Below are positions 35,623-42,668 of a stretch of 49,255 nt of DNA, one piece after another (the stretch's first letter is position 1; the number at the start of each line of letters is the position of its first letter). The DNA comes from Clostridia bacterium (GTDB lineage Bacteria; Bacillota; Clostridia; Oscillospirales; CAG-272). The stretch spans positions 1 to 49,255 of the forward strand of contig JAFUKI010000059.1 of NCBI GenBank assembly GCA_017467815.1, in the 5' to 3' direction. The notes under the pieces are model-generated. The model made no database searches and was not told the origin of the DNA. It saw nothing but the letters and a program-made list of their open reading frames with translations. A program made the translations under genes and the position numbers.

Positions 35623-37086
35623 ATGGCAAAAGAAAAAGTACAAATCGGTGCTGAGGGTATCCATGATGCCCGGTCGCTGGGTGTGCCGAAGATGCTCATC
35701 CTTGGTTTCCAGCATATGTTTGCAATGTTTGGCACCACGGTTCTGGTTCCCCTTCTGACAGGTCTGGATGTAGCCACCACTTTGCTGATGGCGGGTCTTG
35801 GTACATTGCTGTTCCACGTGATCACCGGTTTCAAGGTTCCTGCATTCCTCGGTTCTTCTTTCGCGTTCCTCGGCGGTTACGGTGCCATTGCGCCCTTGGC
35901 CGGTGACGGTACTATGACCAATGAACAGCTGCTGCCTTACGCCTGTCTCGGCGTAGCTTGTGCCGGTGTTGTTTATCTGGTGCTGGCGGCTTTGATCAAA
36001 CTGCTGGGTGCCCAGAGAGTTATGCGTTTCTTCCCCCCTGTAGTTACCGGTCCCATTATCATTGCTATCGGTCTGGGTCTTGCCGGCAGTGCTGTCGGTA
36101 ACTGTCAGACAAACTGGCTGCTTGCTGTTATCGCTCTGGTTATTGTTATCGTATTCAATATCTGGGGTAAGGGCATGGCAAAGATCATCCCGATCCTGCT
36201 GGGTGTTGCCGGTTCCTGTGCCATCGCTGCTGTACTGGCCATCGTGTGGGGTGAAACCATCACTGCTGCTGACGGTATGCAGTATATTACCCTCGGCGGA
36301 AGCGAAGGTATGAAGCTCTTCTCTGTATCTGCTCTGGAACAGCTCAAGAGTGCTCCCTGGATCGGTTTCCCCATCAAGTGGGAACACACCGTATTCGGCG
36401 GCGTAGACTTTGGCAATACTTCTCTTGTAATCAGCTCCATCGTAGCGATTATGCCCATCTCCCTGGCTACCATGATGGAACATATCGGCGACATTTCCGC
36501 CATCAGCTCCACTGTTGGCAAGAACTTTATTGGAAATCCCGGTCTTCATCGTACCCTTACCGGTGATGGTCTGGCTACCTCTATCGCAGCCCTGTTCGGC
36601 GGTCCTGCCAACACTACCTACGGCGAAAATACCGGTGTTCTTGCTCTGTCCAGAGTATATGACCCCCGCGTAATCCGTATTGCAGCCGTTATCGCTACCG
36701 TATTGTCCTTCTCTCCCAAGTTCGCAGCGCTTGTTAACCTGATTCCCACAGCGGTTATCGGCGGTATTTCCTTCATGCTGTACGGTATGATCTCCGCTAT
36801 CGGTGTACGTAATGTTGTTGAAAACCAGGTAGACTTTACCAAGAGCCGTAATCTGATCATTGCTGCTATCATTCTGGTAAGCGCTCTGGGTCTGGGTTCC
36901 GTATCCTTCGGTATCGGCGGTCTGACCATCACTCTGTCCGCTCTGGCATGTGCTTCTATCGCAGGTATTGTACTCAACGCCATCCTTCCCGGCAACGACT
37001 ATCAGTTCGGTTCCAACGAAGACGGCGATAAGGCAGTTAACTTCCAGATGAAAGCCGACCACAAGGACGAAAACGAAAACAAGTAA
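35623..37086 (+). CDS. uraA: Uracil permease (NCS2 family)
   Basis: This 487-residue, strongly hydrophobic protein has about 12-14 membrane segments typical of UraA/PyrP uracil:H+ symporters. Signatures are MLILGFQHMFAMFGTTVLVPLLTG at the N-terminus, FLGSSFAFL (TM3), PVVTGPIIIAIGL, MEHIGDISAISS with the substrate Glu, and GGPANTTYGENTG (TM10). It is probably co-transcribed with pyrR. The 114-bp gap holds short hairpins (TTGAC-N6-GTCAA near 35563; CCAC-ATTC-GTGG near the RBS) but no second PyrR loop. RBS AGGAGG. Codon use is cleaner and more T-ending (GGT, GCT) than in neighbours, as expected for a highly expressed gene. Confidence 0.94.
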   Translation: MAKEKVQIGAEGIHDARSLGVPKMLILGFQHMFAMFGTTVLVPLLTGLDVATTLLMAGLGTLLFHVITGFKVPAFLGSSFAFLGGYGAIAPLAGDGTMTNEQLLPYACLGVACAGVVYLVLAALIKLLGAQRVMRFFPPVVTGPIIIAIGLGLAGSAVGNCQTNWLLAVIALVIVIVFNIWGKGMAKIIPILLGVAGSCAIAAVLAIVWGETITAADGMQYITLGGSEGMKLFSVSALEQLKSAPWIGFPIKWEHTVFGGVDFGNTSLVISSIVAIMPISLATMMEHIGDISAISSTVGKNFIGNPGLHRTLTGDGLATSIAALFGGPANTTYGENTGVLALSRVYDPRVIRIAAVIATVLSFSPKFAALVNLIPTAVIGGISFMLYGMISAIGVRNVVENQVDFTKSRNLIIAAIILVSALGLGSVSFGIGGLTITLSALACASIAGIVLNAILPGNDYQFGSNEDGDKAVNFQMKADHKDENENK

Positions 37087-37109
37087 TTTATTCCCTTACA
37101 GAAATAATG

Positions 37110-37143
37110 AGGGGCTGACATCAAACGTTCAGCCCCTTTTTGT
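37110..37143 (+). terminator. Intrinsic terminator of pyrR-uraA
   Basis: AGGGGCTGA (37110-37118) pairs with TCAGCCCCT (37129-37137), followed by TTTTTGTTT. Confidence 0.9.
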
Positions 37144-37161
37144 TTATTGGATTTTACTGTG

Positions 37162-37632
37162 TTACCCGGTCACATCCGCAAATTCCGCGTGAATGTACCC
37201 GGCAAGTTCTCTGGGATCCAGATACATCTGCGCCCCTCTTTTGCCGGCGCTGACATAGAATCTGTCATACAGCAAAGCGGTTTCGTCGATCCAGGTGGGG
37301 TATGCTTTTTTCATTCCCACGGGAGAACAGCCGCCGCGGATATATCCGGTAAGACCGAGCAATTCCTTGACATGGATCATTTCCACATTCTTGTTACCGG
37401 AAACCTGCGCACATTTTTTCAGATCCAGCTCCAGTTCCACGGGGATGCAGAATACCATAATTCCGGTCTTGTCCCCTCTGGCTACCAGTGTTTTGAATAC
37501 ATTGTCCGCTTCCACGCCCAATACATCGGCAATATGGGTACCGCTGAGGTCGGACTCATCCACCTCATATTCAAAAGTTTCCAGTGTAATGCCTGCAGCT
37601 GTCAGCAAACGTACAGCATTTGTTTTTACCAT
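37162..37632 (-). CDS. ybaK: Cys-tRNA(Pro)/Cys-tRNA deacylase, YbaK/EbsC family
   Basis: The 156-residue YbaK-type protein hydrolyses Cys-tRNA(Pro) formed by ProRS. Visible signatures are KTNAVRLLTAAGI, VFKTLVARGDK with the conserved Lys, ELDLKKCAQVSGNKNVEMI, LTGYIRGGCSPVGMKK and VSAGKRGAQMYLDP. ATG 37632 follows GGAG by 7 nt; 24 upstream in-frame codons overlap the promoter. It is convergent with uraA and divergent from the PTS gene. It complements the ProX-like deacylase at 17094. Confidence 0.93.
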   Translation of the reverse strand: MVKTNAVRLLTAAGITLETFEYEVDESDLSGTHIADVLGVEADNVFKTLVARGDKTGIMVFCIPVELELDLKKCAQVSGNKNVEMIHVKELLGLTGYIRGGCSPVGMKKAYPTWIDETALLYDRFYVSAGKRGAQMYLDPRELAGYIHAEFADVTG

Positions 37633-37675
37633 AATCGTACTCCGTTCCGGTGAAATAATGTATGCCACTCCTTTT

Positions 37676-37704
37676 ATATTACCATATTGCGCGGATAAAT
37701 ACAA
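37676..37704 (-). promoter_or_regulatory. Promoter of ybaK
   Basis: On the minus strand, -35 TTGTAT (37699-37704), 17-bp spacer, -10 TAATAT (37676-37681). Confidence 0.6.
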
Positions 37705-37773
37705 GAGATGACCGGGGAATTGTGCAGGAAAATTATTTTGCGAAATAAATCGAAAAATTAAACATTCTGTATA

Positions 37774-37802
37774 TTGTAACCCTAAGGTATATGTGATATA
37801 AT
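37774..37802 (+). promoter_or_regulatory. Promoter of the PTS IIC gene
   Basis: -35 TTGTAA (37774-37779), 17-bp spacer, -10 TATAAT (37797-37802). Confidence 0.75.
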
Positions 37803-37835
37803 GGTATCACGAAATAAGTATCCGAGGGAAGCAGT

Positions 37836-38870
37836 ATGAAAAAAGTAAAAGGATATCTGAAAAAATATTTCATTGATGCCATGGGTGCGATGGCACAGGG
37901 GTTGTTCGCATCCCTTCTGATCGGTACCATTTTCAAAACGATCGGACAGTATCTGGGACTTGATCTTCTGGTGGAAATTGCCGGCATTGCATCGGGTGCC
38001 GCAGGGATGGCGATTGGCGCTGCGATTGCCTGTTCCATGAAAGCCCATCCGCTGGTAATCTTTTCCGCCGCTGCAGCCGGAAGCGCAGGATACAGCCTTG
38101 GCGCACAGATTTTGATGGAAGACGGAAGCACGATTGCTTATACCGCCGGACCTGCAGGTGCATTTTTTGCCGTAATTGTAGCGGTGGAACTGGGTATGCT
38201 GGTTTCCAAAAAAACGAAGGTGGATATTTTGGTTACACCTACGGTAACTATTCTCTCCGGATTTGCGGTTGCCAAGCTCCTTTGTCCCGGTATCGCTTAT
38301 GCCATGTATTATCTGGGTGATTTTATCAATACGGCAACCACAATGCAGCCTTTTGTCATGGGAATCATCATTGCCGCGGTGGTGGGCATTATTCTGACAC
38401 TGCCCATTTCCAGTGCAGCCATCTGTGCCATGATCGGTATTTCCGGATTGGCAGGCGGAGCCGCAACGGTTGGATGCTGTGCCCAGATGGTGGGATTTGC
38501 CGTGATCAGCTTCCGGGAAAACGGATGGAACGGCGTGGTTTCCCAGGGCTTGGGAACATCCATGCTGCAAATGGGCAATATCTGCCGCCGTCCCCAGATC
38601 TGGATCCCGCCCACATTGGCAGGTGCAATCTGCGGACCGATCTCCACTCTGGTTTTTAAACTGGAATGTACCGGTGTATCTGCGGGGATGGGTACCTGCG
38701 GTCTGGTGGGTCCCCTCGGTATTCTGTCCGATATGGGTTCCAGTGCACAGATGTGGGTCGGCACAATACTGTGCTGCGTGGTTCTGCCGGGCGTGCTGGC
38801 ACTTATTTTCAGTGAGATCATGCGCAAACTCGGCTGGATCCGCGAAGGCGATATGAAACTGGATGTATAA
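37836..38870 (+). CDS. PTS-type IIC membrane protein (orphan)
   Basis: The 344-residue protein has about nine hydrophobic segments and the glycine-rich PTS_EIIC_2-type pattern (GAMAQGLFASLLIGTIFKTIG, AIACSMKAHPLVIFSAAAAGSAGYSLGA, SVLGPxG-like GLVGPLGILSDMGS). This family is found alone and is annotated as a PTS transporter IIC component or regulator. No EIIA, EIIB or HPr gene lies nearby, so sugar phosphorylation through it would need partners elsewhere. It may be a transporter or a sensor. RBS GAGGGAAG. Confidence 0.78.
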   Translation: MKKVKGYLKKYFIDAMGAMAQGLFASLLIGTIFKTIGQYLGLDLLVEIAGIASGAAGMAIGAAIACSMKAHPLVIFSAAAAGSAGYSLGAQILMEDGSTIAYTAGPAGAFFAVIVAVELGMLVSKKTKVDILVTPTVTILSGFAVAKLLCPGIAYAMYYLGDFINTATTMQPFVMGIIIAAVVGIILTLPISSAAICAMIGISGLAGGAATVGCCAQMVGFAVISFRENGWNGVVSQGLGTSMLQMGNICRRPQIWIPPTLAGAICGPISTLVFKLECTGVSAGMGTCGLVGPLGILSDMGSSAQMWVGTILCCVVLPGVLALIFSEIMRKLGWIREGDMKLDV

Positions 38871-38899
38871 ATTCTGATTTTACATAAACAGGAGGAAAT

Positions 38900-39283
38900 A
38901 TGAACGAGAACTATAATGGACAAAACCAGAACGAAAATCCTCAGGGCATGCCTGTATGTCCTCATTGCGGTGCGCCGGTACGGGGAGAAGCCACTTTCTG
39001 CGGAAACTGCGGCAATGCTTTGAGAATCGGTTTTGCACCCATGCAGCAGAACGTGGACACAATGGGCATTTTTGACTATATCCTGATGATGATTCTGTTT
39101 ACACTGCCAATCGTCGGTGTGATCCTGATGCTGTACTGGTCCTTCAGCAGCTCCACCGGCATCAACAAAAAGAATTTTGCCAGAGCATATCTGGTGCTGT
39201 ATATCATTCAGATCGTAGTGATATTTGCCTTTACCCTGCTGTTCGGCTCCCTCTTCACAAGCCTGCTCTCATTAGGTTATTGA
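38900..39283 (+). CDS. Zinc-ribbon protein with two membrane helices
   Basis: The 127-residue protein has an N-terminal polar tail, a zinc ribbon (CPHCGAPVRGEATFCGNCG, residues 19-37) and two membrane helices (about 51-76 and 92-117, near YILMMILFTLPIVGVILMLYW). Function is unknown. The arrangement mirrors the zinc-ribbon proteins at 17677 and 18176. RBS AGGAGG. It is followed by a terminator. Confidence 0.75.
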   Translation: MNENYNGQNQNENPQGMPVCPHCGAPVRGEATFCGNCGNALRIGFAPMQQNVDTMGIFDYILMMILFTLPIVGVILMLYWSFSSSTGINKKNFARAYLVLYIIQIVVIFAFTLLFGSLFTSLLSLGY

Positions 39284-39300
39284 GTTTTTAGAATAATGTT

Positions 39301-39334
39301 AAAAGCATCTGTTCACCGAAACAGGTGCTTTTTG
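39301..39334 (+). terminator. Intrinsic terminator after the zinc-ribbon gene
   Basis: AAAAGCATCTGTT (39301-39313) pairs with AACAGGTGCTTTT (39320-39332) with one G-U pair, ending in T's. It lies before the SpoIIR start and inside what would otherwise be an upstream extension of that frame. Confidence 0.8.
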
Positions 39335-39412
39335 CATTATTTCCGTGTAGATATGCATATTTCCCATCTGTGCGGGAGATACTGTTTTATCTTGAAACGG
39401 AGGAAACCTGTT

Positions 39413-40036
39413 ATGAAATTTGCATTGTCATCTGCCGTATCCATTCTGATTGCCGCTGTTTTGCTGTCCTGCCTGCCCGTATATGGGGAAGAAAAAATAT
39501 ATGATGACGTAATCCGCCTTCACGTACTTGCCGCTTCCGATTCCGCGGAAGACCAGGCGTTGAAACTGGAAGTACGGGATACAATTCTCGCTATGCTGCA
39601 GCCTGTGTTTGCGGATGTTACGGACAAGGCACAAGCCGAGACGGTGTTGTATGAGAATCTGGAAAACATCCGGGAAACCGCAGAAAAGTGCATCGCGGAA
39701 AACGGATACGCATATACTGTAGAGGTATCGCTGTGTGACGAATGGTATTCCACAAGAGAATACGACGATTTTACCCTGCCTGCCGGGGAATACCGCTCTC
39801 TGCAGGTGAAGATCGGCGGCGGGAGTGGGAAGAACTGGTGGTGTGTTCTGTTCCCGGCGGTATGCGGCAGATTTGCGACGGCACAGGTGGAAGAAGAATA
39901 TATTGAAGCAGGCTTTACGCCGGAACAATACCGTATCATTACGAAAAACAAAGACCGAAAATACGTTGTACGATTCAAAATCCTGGAGATTCTTGCATCT
40001 ATATTGCACGCAGATGAATCGGAGATCAGCCAATAA
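39413..40036 (+). CDS. spoIIR: Stage II sporulation protein R
   Basis: This 207-residue secreted forespore signal activates SpoIIGA so that pro-SigE is processed in the mother cell. A signal peptide covers about residues 1-25 (SSAVSILIAAVLLSCLPVYG). DVIRLHVLAASDSAEDQALKLEVRD and GKNWWCVLFPAVCG are SpoIIR hallmarks. ATG 39413 follows GGAGGAAACCTGTT. An in-frame extension to 39296 would include a terminator and is rejected. It shows that the organism has the early-sporulation sigma-factor relay. Confidence 0.93.
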   Translation: MKFALSSAVSILIAAVLLSCLPVYGEEKIYDDVIRLHVLAASDSAEDQALKLEVRDTILAMLQPVFADVTDKAQAETVLYENLENIRETAEKCIAENGYAYTVEVSLCDEWYSTREYDDFTLPAGEYRSLQVKIGGGSGKNWWCVLFPAVCGRFATAQVEEEYIEAGFTPEQYRIITKNKDRKYVVRFKILEILASILHADESEISQ

Positions 40037-40076
40037 CGGACAAAGCAGCTGTTTTGAGAAAAAAAGAAAAAGTGTA

Positions 40077-40105
40077 TTGACAAAAATAGGGAATTGTGGT
40101 ATGAT
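40077..40105 (+). promoter_or_regulatory. Promoter of the tRNA-Leu/tRNA-Gly unit
   Basis: -35 TTGACA (40077-40082), 17-bp spacer, -10 TATGAT (40100-40105). It ends 9 bp before tRNA-Leu. Confidence 0.85.
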
Positions 40106-40113
40106 AAACACAT

Positions 40114-40193
40114 GCGGGTATGGCGGAATTGGCAGACGCACAGGATTTAGGATCCTGCGGGAAACCGTGCAGGTTCGACCCCTGTTACCCGCA
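40114..40193 (+). tRNA. tRNA-Leu (anticodon TAG)
   Basis: A 7-bp acceptor stem, GCGGGTA / TACCCGC, with A discriminator. The D-loop contains GGAATTGGCAG. The anticodon loop TTTAGGA (anticodon TAG, reading CUA) sits on the CAGGA/TCCTG stem. A short variable arm and T-loop TTCGACC follow. CCA is not encoded. Length 80 nt. Confidence 0.93.
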
Positions 40194-40214
40194 ATGTTTT
40201 CGGAAAGTCCATAA

Positions 40215-40285
40215 GCAGATGTAGTTCAGTGGCAGAACATCAGCTTCCCAAGCTGAATATGCGGGTTCGATTCCCGTCATCTGCT
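40215..40285 (+). tRNA. tRNA-Gly (anticodon CCC)
   Basis: Acceptor stem GCAGATG / CATCTGC, anticodon loop TTCCCAA on the TCAGC/GCTGA stem (anticodon CCC) and T-loop TTCGATT. A T follows as discriminator, then T-CCA, so a CCA-like triplet lies one base further on and overlaps the terminator stem. It is 21 nt after tRNA-Leu. Its 3' end is partly duplicated downstream (40361-40384). Confidence 0.92.
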
Positions 40286-40327
40286 TCCAAAAGAAAAGTA
40301 CCCCTTGCGGGTATTTTTCTTTTGGAA
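40285..40327 (+). terminator. Terminator hairpin of the tRNA operon
   Basis: TTCCAAAAGAAAA (40285-40297) pairs with TTTTCTTTTGGAA (40315-40327), with an inner TACCC/GGGTA stem. The right half is exactly duplicated at 42518-42549, on the far side of the inserted element. Confidence 0.85.
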
Positions 40328-40332
40328 ATAAA
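40301..40332 (+). repeat. 32-bp direct repeat, left copy (partner at 42518-42549)
   Basis: The 32 bp starting CCCCTTGCGGGTATTTTT and ending GGAAATAAA are identical at both places. This is the right half of the tRNA-Gly terminator. The repeats flank a 2.2-kb segment, so the second copy marks the far edge of inserted or duplicated DNA. Confidence 0.9.
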
Positions 40333-40337
40333 CCGAA

Positions 40338-40384
40338 GGGAATCGAACCCAATTCGATATCCCGTCATCTGCTTCCAAAAGAAA
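40338..40384 (+). repeat. Partial tRNA-Gly 3' end: inverted T-arm plus 24-bp direct repeat
   Basis: 40338-40350 is the exact reverse complement of the tRNA-Gly T-arm (40263-40275). Next comes TTCGAT, then 40361-40384, a perfect copy of 40273-40296 (tRNA 3' end and start of the terminator). Together these form a remnant second tRNA-Gly 3' end with half a terminator. Confidence 0.85.
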
Positions 40385-40394
40385 GATACTCCGT

Positions 40395-40853
40395 GCAATG
40401 TCATTTAGATAAGTCATGATAAGTTTAGACAAGGGTAATTCTACGGGGTTGCCTTTGTTTGTTTTTTGGATGGAGTTTAGATAAAACTTGTCATGTCGCA
40501 GAGCCTGCTGTTCATGACGGGGGATGCATGGAAGATGGTTCTAAAATTATCTGTTGCATTTACATAACGTGTAAGAGCATGATTTTCTTAAAAAATACTG
40601 TTTTGAGTGAAAATAAGTATGTATATCTGAAATGCTTTATAAAAAAATTTTTCGATGAAAACTCTAATATAAGTATAGAGGAATCCGCGTATAAAAAACA
40701 GAGTCGGATATTCATCCGTGTGTCCGAATCAGTGGCGTCATCTTCCACCTATAGTAAGTTGTAGACTAATTTGCAACATTATGATATAATTTTATAAATG
40801 AATGCACCCAAATTCAAAAATGCCACACTATATGGATGAAAGGAGGCGAAAAA
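40395..40853 (+). other. Non-coding left arm of the element
   Basis: It holds the left inverted repeat, a terminator-like hairpin (40429-40468: ACAAGGGTAA / TTGCCTTTGT plus T-run) and a third TTTAGATAA copy (40476-40484). An A/T-rich stretch (40560-40760) follows with an open frame ending in FFDENSNISIEESAYKKQSR and SESVASSSTYSKL. That frame has no RBS or recognised family and may be a gene remnant. The sigma gene's promoter lies at 40762-40790. Confidence 0.5.
40762..40790 (+). promoter_or_regulatory. Promoter of the element's sigma-factor gene
   Basis: -35 TAGACT (40762-40767), 17-bp spacer, -10 TATAAT (40785-40790). Confidence 0.55.
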
Positions 40854-42389
40854 ATGCAAGGGACGATCGAAATGCGTGATAGGCTTATCAATGAATTTGT
40901 CGAAAACTATATGGAGAAGCTGTTTTACTTCTGCTTGAAAAAAACAGGAAAACACATTGAAGCTGAAGATCTGACACAAGACATAGCGCTTCAGATCATT
41001 ACTGCTTTGGATAAAGGAACGATCCCTACAAGTTTTTCGGCGTGGATATGGCAGATTGCGCGTAACCGTTATTCCGTATGGGCAAAGGAAAAGCATCATC
41101 GAAATGAGTCGGTAACCGGTTCCGATATCAACGACTATGAAATTGAGGATGGAAGCGAAAATATCCTTGATGAAATGATACATACAGAGCAAATGACTCT
41201 GCTTCGGCGCGAGCTGGCGTTCATCAAAAGCGATTATCGCAACATCGTTGTCGCCTATTACATGGAGAATAAGCACGTTCGTGAAATTGCAGAATCGCTC
41301 TCGCTTCCCATAAACACGGTGAAGTCTCGCCTTCTCCGTGCAAGAGAAATATTGAAAGAAGGTATGGATATGGCAAGAGAATTTGGAAAACGCAGTTATG
41401 ATCCCGAACAAATTGCATTTGTGCAAAACGGCAGAGATGGTAAGAATGGGCAGCCTTGGTCTATCATCACACATTTGTTATATAAAAATATTTTCCTTGA
41501 AACGTATGAAAATCCGCAAACCGCTGAGGAACTGGCACTTGAATTGGGCATAGCTTTGCCTTATATGGAAGATGAGCTTGAATTTTTGGTTCGTGAACAA
41601 TTACTTACAAAAAGCGAAAATAAGTATCAAACTGCATTTGAAATTATCAGTAAAGAGGAGCAGCGCAAAAAACACGATAATAACATAAAAATTCAGAAGG
41701 CGCTGACAGATAAAATTTGCGAACTGATAGATATTTATATTAACGAAGACGGCTCGAAAGTAAATTATGATTATGTTGGATATGAAGCGGCAAAATGGAC
41801 TCTAATTGTTCGTGCATTTGATTGGCTGCAAGAAACAAATAACATATCTAAAGGATACCCAAAATCTTATCCCTCAAGGCCCGATGACGGTGCTTGGATA
41901 TTAACGGGATATGAAACGATCGATTTTGAAAAACCTAAATTTGTAGGACAACATGGATATCTTTCGCATGATAAAAATGAGGTAAAAAAGGATATCGATT
42001 TCAGTCAATTTAAATTCTTTTTCAAAAATATTCAAGAAAAAACTCCTATGAACTTGAGCTGGATGGAAGCATACACGTTATGGTTGGTTTGCAGCGGACA
42101 AACTGAAGCATGTGAGAAATCATATCTTGAAAAGTTGCTTGAATACGGCTATCTTAAGAAAGACGGTTCTATCATTCCCAATGTTGTGATCTTCAATAGA
42201 GATGCAGTAAAATCGCATAGTGAACAATTAAGCGAAAGACTATCATCATTGAAGGAGGATATTTACAGCTTGTTCAAGCAGGCTCCCGACATTGAAAGAG
42301 GCTATGTTGTTGATCAAGCTATCGCAGACGGTTGGCTTATATACGATGAAAATATGACCAACACTATCGGAGCATATATTTATCTTTAA
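40854..42389 (+). CDS. ECF-type sigma factor with 340-residue C-terminal extension
   Basis: The 511-residue protein starts with sigma region 2 (about residues 8-80: FCLKKTGKHIEAEDLTQDIALQII, then SFSAWIWQIARNRYSVWAKEKHHRNE). Region 4 follows (about 115-170), with HTH VREIAESLSLPINTVKSRLLRAREILKEG. Ordinary ECF factors stop near residue 175. Residues 171-511 are a mixed helical extension with winged-helix-like parts (NPQTAEELALELGIALPYMEDELEFLVREQLL) and no enzyme motif. ATG 40854 follows AAAGGAGG; ATG 40836 is upstream of that RBS. No anti-sigma gene is adjacent, so the extension may regulate it. It is the only intact gene of the element. Confidence 0.85.
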   Translation: MQGTIEMRDRLINEFVENYMEKLFYFCLKKTGKHIEAEDLTQDIALQIITALDKGTIPTSFSAWIWQIARNRYSVWAKEKHHRNESVTGSDINDYEIEDGSENILDEMIHTEQMTLLRRELAFIKSDYRNIVVAYYMENKHVREIAESLSLPINTVKSRLLRAREILKEGMDMAREFGKRSYDPEQIAFVQNGRDGKNGQPWSIITHLLYKNIFLETYENPQTAEELALELGIALPYMEDELEFLVREQLLTKSENKYQTAFEIISKEEQRKKHDNNIKIQKALTDKICELIDIYINEDGSKVNYDYVGYEAAKWTLIVRAFDWLQETNNISKGYPKSYPSRPDDGAWILTGYETIDFEKPKFVGQHGYLSHDKNEVKKDIDFSQFKFFFKNIQEKTPMNLSWMEAYTLWLVCSGQTEACEKSYLEKLLEYGYLKKDGSIIPNVVIFNRDAVKSHSEQLSERLSSLKEDIYSLFKQAPDIERGYVVDQAIADGWLIYDENMTNTIGAYIYL

Positions 42390-42432
42390 GTAAGGTTATT
42401 ATGTAGCATAATAGTTACTTTGCAATAGATAA

Positions 42433-42468
42433 AACACCCGTCTCATCCATACGATTGAGATGGGTGTT
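42433..42468 (+). terminator. Hairpin downstream of the sigma-factor gene
   Basis: AACACCCGTCTCA (42433-42445) pairs with TGAGATGGGTGTT (42456-42468), a 13-bp stem with one G-U pair and a 10-nt loop. The T-tract is weak. Confidence 0.6.
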
Positions 42469-42517
42469 GATGTTTGAAGCTTATCTAAACTCATACTGCC
42501 TTGCCTAAATGACATTG

Positions 42518-42549
42518 CCCCTTGCGGGTATTTTTCTTTTGGAAATAAA
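42518..42549 (+). repeat. 32-bp direct repeat, right copy (partner at 40301-40332)
   Basis: Identical to the right half of the tRNA-Gly terminator, directly abutting the right inverted repeat of the element. Confidence 0.9.
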
Positions 42550-42551
42550 AC

Positions 42552-42580
42552 TTGTATAATATACCGGAATATGCTATAAT
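42552..42580 (+). promoter_or_regulatory. Promoter of the GH3 gene
   Basis: -35 TTGTAT (42552-42557), 17-bp spacer, -10 TATAAT (42575-42580). It starts 2 bp after the 32-bp repeat. A TATCCGGATA palindrome follows at 42594-42603. Confidence 0.7.
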
Positions 42581-42668
42581 TAACGGGTAATCTATCCGGA
42601 TATGAATAGAAACTTTTTGATTTAACAGATGTTTCAACCAGACGGGAAATATATAGGAGGATCTGCTT

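Larger units (their letters stand above)
40395..42518. mobile_element. 2.1-kb inverted-repeat-bounded element carrying one sigma-factor gene
   Basis: The ends are inverted. Left is GCAATGTCATTTAG (40395-40408); the right end (42505-42518) is its exact reverse complement. Each end also has two TTTAGRYAAG 10-mers spaced 20 bp: 40404 and 40424 at left, 42480 and 42500 (inverted) at right. It lies between the halves of a copy of the tRNA-Gly terminator. It contains one gene (40854-42389), more A/T-rich than its neighbours, and no transposase or integrase. I see no clear target-site duplication. Confidence 0.7.

Noticed and set aside
35578..37062. A 494-codon open frame on the minus strand
   Set aside because: It is antisense to uraA; its Gln/Asp/Thr-rich sequence is what the complement of a hydrophobic transporter gives.
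39296..39412. An N-terminal extension of SpoIIR
   Set aside because: It would contain a terminator hairpin and hide the signal peptide; the RBS is at 39400.
40459..40764. A 101-codon plus-strand frame in the left arm of the element
   Set aside because: No RBS or credible start; only the last 50 codons look coding-like, so it is noted as a possible remnant and not called as a gene.
40779..41474. A 231-codon minus-strand frame antisense to the element's sigma gene
   Set aside because: It has no RBS and its sequence is the complement of conserved sigma region 2 and 4.
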